The notes below the pieces were generated by a model. It searched no databases and had not been told where the DNA came from. It saw nothing but the letters and a program-made list of their open reading frames with translations. This document shows positions 6,528 to 13,449 of a stretch of DNA of 13,449 bases, one piece after another (within the stretch, counting starts at the first letter, position 1; every line of letters starts with the position of its first letter). Made by a program: the position numbers and the translations under genes. This DNA is from Castellaniella sp. UBA6218 (GTDB taxonomy: Bacteria > Pseudomonadota > Gammaproteobacteria > Burkholderiales > Burkholderiaceae_B): contig DISE01000112.1 in NCBI GenBank assembly GCA_002421865.1, positions 1 through 13,449 on the forward strand, written 5' to 3'.

Positions 6528-7304
6528 ATGGCCGCTTTCAATTCCGAGCAAGTCCTCAGTGTGCGCCACTGGAACGACACGCTTTTTTCCTTCAAGACCA
6601 CCCGCGATCCCGGCCTGCGCTTTCACAATGGCCATTTCGTGATGCTGGGACTGGAAGTCGAGGGCAAGCCTTTGATGCGCGCTTACAGCATTGCCAGCGC
6701 CAACCACGAGGACAACCTGGAATTCTTCAGCATCAAGGTGCCGAACGGTCCGCTCACCTCGCGCCTGCAGCACCTGAAACCGGGGGACGCCGTGCTGGTC
6801 AGCCGCAAGCCGGTCGGCACGCTGGTGGCCGACGACCTGAGGCCGGGTCGCCACCTGTATCTGTTCGCCACCGGCACGGGACTGGCGCCGTTCCTCAGCA
6901 TCATCAAGGATCCGGAGGTCTACGACCGATTCGAAAAGATTGTCCTGATGCACGGCGTGCGCTTCGTCAGCGAACTGGCCTACGCCGACTACATCCGCCG
7001 CGAGTTGCCCCAGGACGAATACCTGGGCGAAATGGTGCGCGACAAGCTGATCTACTATCCCACGGTGACGCGCGAACCTTATGAACACCAGGGCCGGCTG
7101 ACAACCCTGGTCGAAAGCGGCAAGTTGTTTGACGATATCGGTTTGCCGCCCTTGGATCCGGCCGTCGACCGCGCCATGATCTGCGGCAGTCCGGCCATGC
7201 TGACCGACATCCGCGCCATGCTGGATGCGCGGGGCTTCGTCGTCTCGCCGGGGGTCGGCGAGCCGGGCGACTATGTCTACGAGCGCGCCTTCGCCGAAAA
7301 ATGA
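6528..7304 (+). CDS. fpr: Ferredoxin/flavodoxin-NADP+ reductase
   Basis: A 258-residue soluble FAD enzyme that exchanges electrons between NADP(H) and ferredoxin or flavodoxin, feeding Fe-S assembly, oxidative-stress defence and iron release. The FAD-binding motif RAYSIAS is at 51-57. The NADP-binding half has ATGTGLAPF (114-122) and MICGSPAML (217-225). The C-terminus YVYERAFAEK resembles the bacterial subclass I reductases, which end in AFVEK, rather than the E. coli subclass II form. Length is normal. The ATG at 6528 is preceded by GGAG at 6511-6514, a rather long 13-base gap, but the N-terminus MAAFNSEQVLSVRHWNDTLF fits the family. It is divergent from fbpABC and shares a 248-base control region with it, so iron or redox control is plausible but unproven. 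Confidence 0.94.
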   Translation: MAAFNSEQVLSVRHWNDTLFSFKTTRDPGLRFHNGHFVMLGLEVEGKPLMRAYSIASANHEDNLEFFSIKVPNGPLTSRLQHLKPGDAVLVSRKPVGTLVADDLRPGRHLYLFATGTGLAPFLSIIKDPEVYDRFEKIVLMHGVRFVSELAYADYIRRELPQDEYLGEMVRDKLIYYPTVTREPYEHQGRLTTLVESGKLFDDIGLPPLDPAVDRAMICGSPAMLTDIRAMLDARGFVVSPGVGEPGDYVYERAFAEK

Positions 7305-7390
7305 ACCCGGTGCGGCATCGTCTCGGCTTTTATTTTTCGCTATTGGTCGGTACACTCTGATAGTCTTTTAACCATTACCGAGTGTCCACC

Positions 7391-7777
7391 ATGAGCAAGG
7401 CAATCATCCATACCGATGCCGCCCCGGCCGCCGTCGGCCCGTATTCCCAGGCGGTCAGCGCGCCGGCCGGCAAACTGGTCTTCCTGTCGGGCCAGATCGG
7501 GCTGGAGCCCGGCACGGGCGAGCTGGTGTCGGAAAACTTCGAAGGCCAGGTCCGTCAGTCTTTCGCCAACATGCAAGCCGTCATCGAGGCGGCCGGCGGC
7601 ACGCTGAACGATATCGTCAAGCTGACCCTGTTCCTGACGGACCTCAGTAAATTCGCCAGCGCCAACGCCATCATGGCGGAAATCATTCCGCAACCCTATC
7701 CGGCGCGTTCGACCCTGGGAGTCGCCAGCCTGCCCAAGGGCGCCCAGTTCGAAGTCGAAGCCATTCTGGCGCTCTGA
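7391..7777 (+). CDS. ridA: RidA family 2-iminobutanoate/2-iminopropanoate deaminase
   Basis: A 128-residue YjgF/YER057c/UK114 protein. RidA trimers hydrolyse the reactive enamine/imine intermediates released by PLP enzymes such as threonine dehydratase, protecting other PLP enzymes. Family marks: GPYSQAV near the N-terminus (Tyr18), the core FLSGQIGLEPGTGELV (31-46), and the C-terminal PARSTLGVASLPKGAQFEVEA with the carboxylate-binding Arg106 (Arg105 in well-studied members) and Glu122. The ATG at 7391 gives the standard MSKAIIHTDAAPAAVGPYSQ start; a GTG three codons upstream (7382) is the alternative. It sits 86 bases after fpr and 30 before recG, so it is probably co-transcribed with recG. 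A RidA just upstream of RecG probably reflects neighbourhood rather than function. Confidence 0.94.
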   Translation: MSKAIIHTDAAPAAVGPYSQAVSAPAGKLVFLSGQIGLEPGTGELVSENFEGQVRQSFANMQAVIEAAGGTLNDIVKLTLFLTDLSKFASANAIMAEIIPQPYPARSTLGVASLPKGAQFEVEAILAL

Positions 7778-7807
7778 CATCCTTCATCGTCCGCCGGAAC
7801 ACGCATC

Positions 7808-9874
7808 GTGAATTCGGCTGAAAAGCCGCGCCGGGCCGTGACCGGTGCCCGAAAGCCGGCAGGTGCGCCGCAAGCCCGCCTGTTCGAACGCCTGGGCCTG
7901 CGCACGGCCGCCGATTTCGCGACGCATCTGCCGCTGCGCTACGAAGACGAGACCCGCATCACACCCATCGGCGATGCCCGGCCGGGTGTTCACGCCCTGT
8001 TCGAAGGCGAGATCGCCGACAGCGAAATCCGCTTCGGTCCACGGCGGACGCTGCAGGCCACGCTGACCGACGATTCCGGCCGCCTGTGCCTGCGCTGGCT
8101 GCACGTCTATCCGGGGCAGCAGGCCCGTCTGCATGCCGGCCGCCGGATTCGGGCGCGGGGAGAGGTCCGGGCGGGCTTTCATGGCCTGGAAATCGTGCAT
8201 CCGCTCGTGACGGAGCCGGGTACGCCGCTGCCCGACACCCTGACGCCCGTCTATCCCACGACCCAGGGCCTGTCCCAGTCCTCTCTGCGCAAGGCCATCG
8301 CCCGCGCCTTGGACGAAGCCGACCTGGGCGACACTTTGCCGTCCGCAGTGCGCGAAGCCTATCGGCTGGCCGATTTCGAGCCGTCCCTGCGTCTGCTGCA
8401 CCATCCAGGACCGGATATTTCCCTGGAATCGCTGGCCCGGCACAGCCATCCCGCCTGGCGGCGCATCAAGTTCGATGAATTGCTGGCGCAACAACTGGCC
8501 CTGGCCGATGCCCGGGCCGCACGCCGCGCTCAGTCCGCGCGCAGTCTGCGGGGGGACGGCAGCCTGACGGGCCGCCTGCTGGCTGGCCTGCCGTTCGCGC
8601 CCACCGGCGCCCAGTCCCGCGCCGCGGCGGAAATCGGCGAGGATCTGGCGCGCACGCATCCCATGCATCGTCTGTTGCAGGGCGATGTGGGCAGCGGCAA
8701 GACGCTGGTGGCGGCGCTCGCGGCCGCCCAGGCGATCGAGGCCGGCGCCCAGGTCGCTGTGATGGCGCCCACGGAAATCCTGGCCGAGCAGCTCTGGCGC
8801 AAATTGTCCGACTGGCTGGGGCCGCTGGGCGTGGTACCGGTCTGGCTGGCCGGCGGCCTGCCGGCCGCCGAGCGTCGGCAGGCCTTGCGTGCCATGGCGT
8901 CCGGAGAAGCCCGGCTGGCGGTCGGCACCCAGGCCCTGATCCAGGACAAGGTGGAATTCGAATCTCTGGGACTGGTGATCAGCGACGAGCAACACCGTTT
9001 CGGCGTCGGGCAGCGCCTGGCGCTGAACCGCAAGGGCGACCAGGCCCGGTTCAGGCCGCACCAGCTCAGCATGAGCGCCACGCCCATCCCGCGCACCCTG
9101 GCGATGGCTTTTTTTGCCGACATGGACGTCTCGGTGCTGGATGAACTGCCGCCAGGCCGAGTGCCCGTGCGCACGCGCCTGTTCGACGACCGGCGCCGCG
9201 ACGAGGTCCTGGCCCGCGTGGGCGAGGTCGTGCGTGCCGGGCGCCAGGCCTACTGGGTCTGCCCTCTGGTCGAGGAAAGCGAAGCCTTGCAGCTGCAGAC
9301 GGCCGTCGATACCCATGAGTTGCTGCGCGCGGCCTTGCCGGATCTTCGCATCGGCCTGATGCACGGCCGCCTGCCGGCCCGGGAAAAGTCGGAGGTCATG
9401 GACGCCTTTCGCGCTGGGGACATCGATCTGCTGGTCGCCACCACCGTCATCGAGGTCGGCGTCGATGTGCCCAACGCCGGCCTGATGGTAATCGAACACG
9501 CCGAACGCTTCGGTCTGGCGCAATTGCATCAGTTGCGTGGCCGGGTCGGGCGGGGCGGTGGCGAAGCCACCTGCGTCCTGCTGTACCAGCCTCCCTTGTC
9601 GGCCATCGCCCGGGAGCGCCTGCGGGCCATGTACGAGACGACCGACGGTTTCGAGATCGCGCGCCGCGACCTTGCTCAGCGCGGGCCCGGAGAACTGCTG
9701 GGTCTGCGGCAGTCTGGGCAGGCTTTGCTGCGTTTCGCCGACCTGGAGTCCGACGAAGACCTGCTGGAGCAGGCCCGCGAGGCGGCCGCCTGGCTGTCGG
9801 CCGATTTTCCCGAGCACGCCCGCGCCCACCGGCAACGCTGGATGGCGGGGGCCGACCAGTATCTGCGCAGTTGA
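7808..9874 (+). CDS. recG: ATP-dependent DNA helicase RecG
   Basis: A 688-residue double-strand translocase that remodels stalled replication forks, R-loops and Holliday junctions; E. coli RecG is 693. The N-terminal half holds the OB-fold wedge domain (about 60-135). The helicase core shows Walker A GDVGSGKT (292-299), PTEILAEQ (321-328), the DEQH box (393-396), motif III SATPIPRT (423-430), and the second RecA-like lobe with MHGRLPAREK (518-527), TTVIEVGVDVPNA (545-557) and arginine-finger motif VI QLRGRVGR (575-582). The TRG-type segment GFEIARRDLAQRGPGELLG (614-632) is present, so the motor looks complete. The start is a GTG at 7808 with only a weak GGAA upstream; it gives an N-terminal extension of about 20 basic residues before the conserved LFERLGLRTAADF. 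oxyR begins 11 bases after its stop. Confidence 0.97.
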   Translation: MNSAEKPRRAVTGARKPAGAPQARLFERLGLRTAADFATHLPLRYEDETRITPIGDARPGVHALFEGEIADSEIRFGPRRTLQATLTDDSGRLCLRWLHVYPGQQARLHAGRRIRARGEVRAGFHGLEIVHPLVTEPGTPLPDTLTPVYPTTQGLSQSSLRKAIARALDEADLGDTLPSAVREAYRLADFEPSLRLLHHPGPDISLESLARHSHPAWRRIKFDELLAQQLALADARAARRAQSARSLRGDGSLTGRLLAGLPFAPTGAQSRAAAEIGEDLARTHPMHRLLQGDVGSGKTLVAALAAAQAIEAGAQVAVMAPTEILAEQLWRKLSDWLGPLGVVPVWLAGGLPAAERRQALRAMASGEARLAVGTQALIQDKVEFESLGLVISDEQHRFGVGQRLALNRKGDQARFRPHQLSMSATPIPRTLAMAFFADMDVSVLDELPPGRVPVRTRLFDDRRRDEVLARVGEVVRAGRQAYWVCPLVEESEALQLQTAVDTHELLRAALPDLRIGLMHGRLPAREKSEVMDAFRAGDIDLLVATTVIEVGVDVPNAGLMVIEHAERFGLAQLHQLRGRVGRGGGEATCVLLYQPPLSAIARERLRAMYETTDGFEIARRDLAQRGPGELLGLRQSGQALLRFADLESDEDLLEQAREAAAWLSADFPEHARAHRQRWMAGADQYLRS

Positions 9875-9879
9875 GAGGA
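9874..9879 (+). promoter_or_regulatory. Ribosome binding site that fixes the oxyR start
   Basis: AGAGGA, overlapping the last base of the recG stop codon, sits 6 bases before the ATG at 9886. It favours that ATG over the in-frame TTG at 9871 and suggests that oxyR translation is coupled to recG. Confidence 0.75.
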
Positions 9880-9885
9880 ATCCTC

Positions 9886-10845
9886 ATGACGCTGACCGAA
9901 CTGAAATACATCGTCGCCGTGGCGCGGGAGCGCCATTTCGGGCGGGCTGCGGAGGCCTGTTTCGTCAGTCAGCCCACGCTGTCGGTGGCCATCCGCAAAC
10001 TGGAAGAAGAACTGGGTGTGGTGCTGTTCGAGCGCGGTGGCGCCGAGGTCGGCATCACCCCCATCGGTCTGCGTGTCGTCGCCCAGGCCCAGAAAGTTCT
10101 GGAAGAGGGGGCCAACCTGCGCGAAATCGCCCGTCAGGGGCACGACCCGCTGGAAGGCCCGCTGCGTGTGGGCGTGATCTACACCGTGGGGCCGTACCTG
10201 CTGCCTTACCTGGTGCCAGAACAGATCCGTCGCACTCCCCAGATGCCGTTGCTGCTCCAGGAAAACTACACCGCGCGGCTGCTGGAATTGCTCCGGCAGG
10301 GCGAGATCGACTGTGCCATCGTCGCCCTGCCGCTGCCCGACACCGGCTTGTCGCAATGCGCCCTGTACGACGAGCCTTTCTTCGTCGCACTGCCTAACGG
10401 CCATCCCTGGGCGCAGGAGACGCAGATCGATTCTGCCCGCCTGAAGGAAGAGACCATGCTGTTGCTGGGTGCCGGCCATTGCTTCCGCGACCAGGTGCTG
10501 GAAGTCTGTCCGGAACTGTCGCGCTTTTCGGCTTCCAGCGAAGGCATCCAGCGCACTTTCGAGGGATCCTCTCTGGAGACCATCCGCCATATGGTGGCCG
10601 CGGGCATCGGCATCACCGTCCTGCCTGCGAGCGCTCTGGGCATGCAAGGCGCCGAAAGCCGGCTTCTGCGTTTCGTGCCGTTCAAGCCTCCGGCCCCCGA
10701 TCGGCGCGTGGTGCTGGTCTGGCGCAAAAGCTTTCCGCGCCAGGCGGCCATCGAGGCCTTGATCCAGGCGGTGCGCCACTGCGGCATGCCGGGCGCGACC
10801 ATGCTGGAAGATCCGGCTCCCGTGACCGCCGACTCGGACGGATGA
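9886..10845 (+). CDS. oxyR: Hydrogen peroxide-sensing LysR-type regulator OxyR
   Basis: A 319-residue cytoplasmic LysR-family activator. The N-terminal winged helix-turn-helix covers MTLTELKYIVAVARERHFGR through residue 60, with the DNA-reading part AAEACFVSQPTLSVAIRKLE (21-40). The effector domain contains LLGAGHCFRDQVLEVC, which places the redox cysteines at Cys199 and Cys208, the same numbers as E. coli OxyR; peroxide converts this pair to a disulfide that activates the protein. This segment separates OxyR from generic LysR regulators such as CysB or MetR. The C-terminus is slightly extended (GMPGATMLEDPAPVTADSDG). recG ends 11 bases upstream, so oxyR is probably transcribed with recG; dps, a classic OxyR target, follows 92 bases downstream. 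No clear OxyR operator (ATAG-N7-CTAT repeats) was found in the recG-oxyR or oxyR-dps gaps. Confidence 0.96.
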   Translation: MTLTELKYIVAVARERHFGRAAEACFVSQPTLSVAIRKLEEELGVVLFERGGAEVGITPIGLRVVAQAQKVLEEGANLREIARQGHDPLEGPLRVGVIYTVGPYLLPYLVPEQIRRTPQMPLLLQENYTARLLELLRQGEIDCAIVALPLPDTGLSQCALYDEPFFVALPNGHPWAQETQIDSARLKEETMLLLGAGHCFRDQVLEVCPELSRFSASSEGIQRTFEGSSLETIRHMVAAGIGITVLPASALGMQGAESRLLRFVPFKPPAPDRRVVLVWRKSFPRQAAIEALIQAVRHCGMPGATMLEDPAPVTADSDG

Positions 10846-10924
10846 AGGGACTCGGCATCCCGGAGTCGATCCATGTGAAAGGGTTTTCCCTATGTTATCC
10901 TGAAGGTGTCCGATCGATTTCTAG

Positions 10925-10930
10925 AAGGAG
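10925..10930 (+). promoter_or_regulatory. Ribosome binding site of dps
   Basis: AAGGAG, 7 bases before the ATG at 10938, is a near-consensus Shine-Dalgarno. It fixes the dps start and indicates efficient translation, as expected for an abundant protein. Confidence 0.8.
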
Positions 10931-10937
10931 CAACCCT

Positions 10938-11465
10938 ATGGCCAAGACCGTCAAGAAAACCAGTCCGAAGAAATCCTCCATCGCGCCGTCCAGCGGCCTG
11001 CCCATCGACATCGGCATCTCCGCCGAGGATCGCGCCGAGGTCGTCGCGGAACTGTCCAAAACGCTGGCGGACACCTACACGCTGTACCTGATGACCCACA
11101 ACTTCCACTGGAACGTCACGGGGCCCATGTTCAGCACTCTGCACCAGATGTTCATGACCCAGTACACGGAGATCTGGCAGGCGCTGGACGCCATCGCCGA
11201 GCGCATCCGGGCCCTGGGGCATTACGCGCCCGGCACCTATGCCGAATATGCGCGGCTCAGCTCGATCGCCGAGCCCACGACGGTGCCTTCGGCAGAGGAC
11301 ATGCTGCGCATGCTGGTCGACGGCAACGAATCGGTCGCGCGCACCGCGCGCCGGGCCTTCCAGTGCGCAGACGCCGTGAACGATCAGCCCACGGCCGACC
11401 TGCTCACGCAGCGCCTCGACGTGCATGAAAAGAACGCCTGGATGTTGCGCAGCCTGCTGGCCTGA
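10938..11465 (+). CDS. dps: Dps family ferroxidase and DNA-protecting protein
   Basis: A 175-residue mini-ferritin; Dps dodecamers oxidise Fe2+ with hydrogen peroxide and store the product, limiting Fenton chemistry. The intersubunit ferroxidase ligands are in the family spacing: His57 (NFHWNV), His69 (TLHQMF), Asp84 and Glu88 (LDAIAERIRALG), i.e. intervals of 12, 15 and 4 as in Listeria Dps. Trp58 next to the first histidine is also conserved. The N-terminus MAKTVKKTSPKKSS carries five lysines in 12 residues, the kind of flexible basic tail that gives E. coli Dps its DNA binding. It is downstream of oxyR in the same orientation, and the 92-base gap has an A/T-rich stretch (10878-10896, TATGTT as possible -10), so it may have its own promoter. 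A long-loop hairpin at 11515-11553 follows the gene. Confidence 0.96.
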   Translation: MAKTVKKTSPKKSSIAPSSGLPIDIGISAEDRAEVVAELSKTLADTYTLYLMTHNFHWNVTGPMFSTLHQMFMTQYTEIWQALDAIAERIRALGHYAPGTYAEYARLSSIAEPTTVPSAEDMLRMLVDGNESVARTARRAFQCADAVNDQPTADLLTQRLDVHEKNAWMLRSLLA

Positions 11466-11514
11466 CCCCATATCCGCGCGCTGTTGAGCGACGGTGCGCA
11501 ACGCGATATCGGGA

Positions 11515-11553
11515 AAACCCCCGTACGGCGCAATGGCCGCTGTCCGGGGGTTT
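11515..11553 (+). terminator. Candidate terminator/hairpin between dps and livK
   Basis: AAACCCCCG (11515-11523) and CGGGGGTTT (11545-11553) are perfect 9-base complements, with a small inner CGGC/GCCG stem in the 21-base loop. A discontinuous T-rich tract follows. It would separate dps from livK. The large loop makes it a weaker terminator than the one after livK. Confidence 0.5.
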
Positions 11554-11579
11554 CGTGTATTCTTTTCCAGGTCTTTCAC

Positions 11580-11585
11580 AGGAGG
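11580..11585 (+). promoter_or_regulatory. Consensus ribosome binding site of livK
   Basis: AGGAGG, four T bases before the ATG at 11590, is a full-consensus Shine-Dalgarno with short spacing. It fixes the start of livK at 11590 against the in-frame alternative at 11494, which would put a polar leader in front of the signal peptide. Confidence 0.85.
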
Positions 11586-11589
11586 TTTT

Positions 11590-12711
11590 ATGAACGTACG
11601 CTTTACGCCGATGGCAGCCGCACTGGGTCTGGCCGCCGGCATGATGCTTTCTTCCGTGGCGCATGCCGATACCATCCGCATCGCCATCGCGGGGCCCTTC
11701 ACCGGGGCGTTGACCCAGTACGGAGACATGGTCAAGGAAGGCGTGGACACGGCGATCGAGACCATCAACGCCAATGGCGGCGTGCTGGGCAACAAGCTGG
11801 AAGCCGTTGTGATCGACGACGGCTGCGAGCCCAAACAGGGTCCGGTCGTGGCCAACCGCGTCGTCAATGAAAAGATCCACTACGTCGTGGGCCACGTGTG
11901 CTCGGGCGCCACGATCGCCGCGACGCCCGTCTACAACAACGAAGGCGTGGTCATGATCTCCCCGTCCGCCACTTCGCCCCTGGTGACCGACGGCAAGAAC
12001 TACGACATGATCTTCCGCACCATCGGCCGTGACGACCAGCAGGGTCCCGCCGCTGCGGAATTCATCGCGCAAAAGGTCAAGCCCAAGGCCGTGGCCGTGC
12101 TGCACGACAAACAATCGTACGGTCAGGGCATCGCCACCGCCGTCAAGGCCGATCTCGAAAAGGCCGGCATCAAGGTCGTCCTGTTCGAGGGCATCAACGC
12201 CGGCGACAGCGACTATTCCGCCGTGATCACCAAACTGAAGTCTTCGGGCGCCGACTTCGTCTACTACGGCGGCTACCACCCCGAAATGGGCCTGTTGCTG
12301 CGCCAAGGCGCCGAACAGGGCCTGCAGGCCAAATTCATGGGTCCCGAAGGCGTGGGCAATCCGGACATCAATGCCATCGCCGGCCCGGCCGTCGAAGGCA
12401 TGCTGGTGACCCTGCCGGCCGACTTCACCTCCGATCCGGCCAACGCGTCGGTGGTCAAGGCCTTCAAGGACAAGAACCGCAATCCGGGCGGCGCCTTCCA
12501 GCTGACCGCTTACTCCGCCGTCGAAGCCATCGCCGCCGGCATCAAGGGCGCGGGCAAGGACGATCCGGCCAAGGTCGCCGCCTGGCTGCATGGTCACTCG
12601 GTCAAGACCCCGATCGGCGACATCGCGTGGAACAAGCAGGGCGACCTCAAGTCCTTCAAGTTCGACGTCTTCACCTGGCATGCCGACGGTTCCAAGTCCG
12701 TCTTCAAGTAA
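11590..12711 (+). CDS. livK: Periplasmic branched-chain amino acid binding protein (LivK/LivJ type)
   Basis: A 373-residue exported solute-binding protein of the HAAT (Leu/Ile/Val) family. The signal peptide is residues 1-26, with a hydrophobic core (MAAALGLAAGMMLSSVAHA) and probable cleavage AHA|DT. The mature protein starts DTIRIAIAGPFTGALTQYGD, the family signature. Cys79 (DDGCEPKQ) and Cys104 (GHVCSGAT) match the disulfide of E. coli LivJ/LivK. SPSATSPLVT, RDDQQGPAAA and FVYYGGYHPEMG are hallmark ligand-pocket and hinge motifs, and the C-terminal FDVFTWHADG also fits. No livHMGF permease or ATPase genes follow in the window: a terminator comes 35 bases after the stop, so this is a stand-alone receptor that must use a permease encoded elsewhere. 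Exact ligand cannot be read from sequence. Confidence 0.93.
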   Translation: MNVRFTPMAAALGLAAGMMLSSVAHADTIRIAIAGPFTGALTQYGDMVKEGVDTAIETINANGGVLGNKLEAVVIDDGCEPKQGPVVANRVVNEKIHYVVGHVCSGATIAATPVYNNEGVVMISPSATSPLVTDGKNYDMIFRTIGRDDQQGPAAAEFIAQKVKPKAVAVLHDKQSYGQGIATAVKADLEKAGIKVVLFEGINAGDSDYSAVITKLKSSGADFVYYGGYHPEMGLLLRQGAEQGLQAKFMGPEGVGNPDINAIAGPAVEGMLVTLPADFTSDPANASVVKAFKDKNRNPGGAFQLTAYSAVEAIAAGIKGAGKDDPAKVAAWLHGHSVKTPIGDIAWNKQGDLKSFKFDVFTWHADGSKSVFK

Positions 12712-12717
12712 TCCGTT

Positions 12718-12739
12718 CCGGGGCGTTCCGGCGCCCCGG
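12718..12739. repeat. GC-rich hairpin preceding the livK terminator
   Basis: CCGGGGCG and CGCCCCGG are perfect 8-base complements around the six-base loop TTCCGG. It begins 6 bases after the livK stop and is followed, 7 bases later, by the main terminator. No T-run follows, so it may act as a 3' stability element or a second barrier rather than as an intrinsic terminator. Confidence 0.6.
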
Positions 12740-12746
12740 CGACGCC

Positions 12747-12780
12747 AAACGGCGCAGCCCTTCCGGGCTGCGCCGTTTTT
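12747..12780 (+). terminator. Strong intrinsic terminator of livK
   Basis: A perfect 14-base stem (AAACGGCGCAGCCC paired with GGGCTGCGCCGTTT) closes on a TTCC tetraloop and runs into a five-T tract (12776-12780). It lies between livK and the convergent ugpC, which ends at 12806. On the minus strand only three T bases follow, so bidirectional activity is possible but weaker. Confidence 0.92.
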
Positions 12781-12805
12781 CATGGTCGGGCCATGCCGGT
12801 GCGAT

Positions 12806-13449
<644 letters not shown>

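Noticed and set aside
6367..6642. 91-codon plus-strand open frame starting in the fbpA-fpr gap
   Set aside because: It runs into fpr in another frame, has no Shine-Dalgarno, and its composition (Pro/Ser-rich) shows no family resemblance. A leader peptide was considered but nothing supports it.
7293..7338. Intrinsic terminator after fpr
   Set aside because: There is a striking T-rich tract (7328-7337), but the only stem leading into it is GCCGA/TCGGC with a 25-base loop, too weak to call. The A/T-rich stretch may instead belong to a ridA promoter, for which I found no good hexamer pair.
7784..9835. 683-codon open frame opposite recG
   Set aside because: RecG motifs are intact on the plus strand. 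The antisense protein is low-complexity, Gln/Gly/Arg-rich and without family features, a typical shadow of a G/C-biased gene.
10849..10867. Terminator after oxyR (GACTC/GAGTC hairpin)
   Set aside because: The stem is only five bases plus a bulged extension, and no T-run follows on either strand.
10868..10904. OxyR operator upstream of dps
   Set aside because: One CTAT is present at 10890-10893, but the other three quarter-sites of the ATAG-N7-CTAT pattern match poorly (GATC, AAGG, TGAA), so I do not call a site.

Overview
The window looks like ordinary chromosome from a high-GC betaproteobacterium, probably Burkholderiales and most likely near Alcaligenaceae (Bordetella/Achromobacter-like). 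The basis is the strong G/C third-position bias, the character of the encoded proteins and the gene combination glnA-ntrB-ntrC and recG-oxyR. This placement is inferred from reading, not from a database search. I see no tRNA, rRNA, CRISPR array, insertion sequence or prophage. Coding density is high and every long protein can be assigned to a known family.

Layout. (1) Bases 1-2787, plus strand: the 3' end of glutamine synthetase (glnA), with its adenylylation tyrosine, then the nitrogen two-component pair ntrB/glnL and ntrC/glnG. (2) Bases 2776-6279, minus strand: a three-gene ferric-iron ABC importer in transcription order fbpA (periplasmic binding protein), fbpB (fused double permease), fbpC (short ATPase). 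It ends tail-to-tail with ntrC, with a 12-base overlap. Its upstream region carries a plausible sigma70 promoter and a near-perfect Fur box. (3) Bases 6280-6527: a divergent control region between fbpA and fpr, which also holds a perfect 8+8 inverted repeat. (4) Bases 6528-11465, plus strand: fpr (ferredoxin/flavodoxin-NADP reductase), ridA (enamine/imine deaminase), recG (branch-migrating helicase), oxyR (peroxide sensor) and dps (ferritin-like DNA-protecting protein). (5) Bases 11590-12711, plus: a stand-alone livK-type branched-chain amino acid binding protein, flanked by hairpins, the downstream one a very strong terminator. (6) Bases 12806-13449, minus: the C-terminal part of a UgpC-type sugar/glycerol-3-phosphate ABC ATPase that runs off the window.

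How the genes fit together. The first block senses and executes nitrogen assimilation: NtrB/NtrC control glnA at sigma54 promoters. The middle of the window is rich in iron and oxidative-stress functions: Fur-type iron uptake, a redox reductase, RidA, RecG repair helicase, the OxyR peroxide switch, and Dps, which stores iron and removes peroxide. The last block is solute transport. I found no convincing new biological system. The most interesting unexplained signals are in the fbpA-fpr divergent control region.
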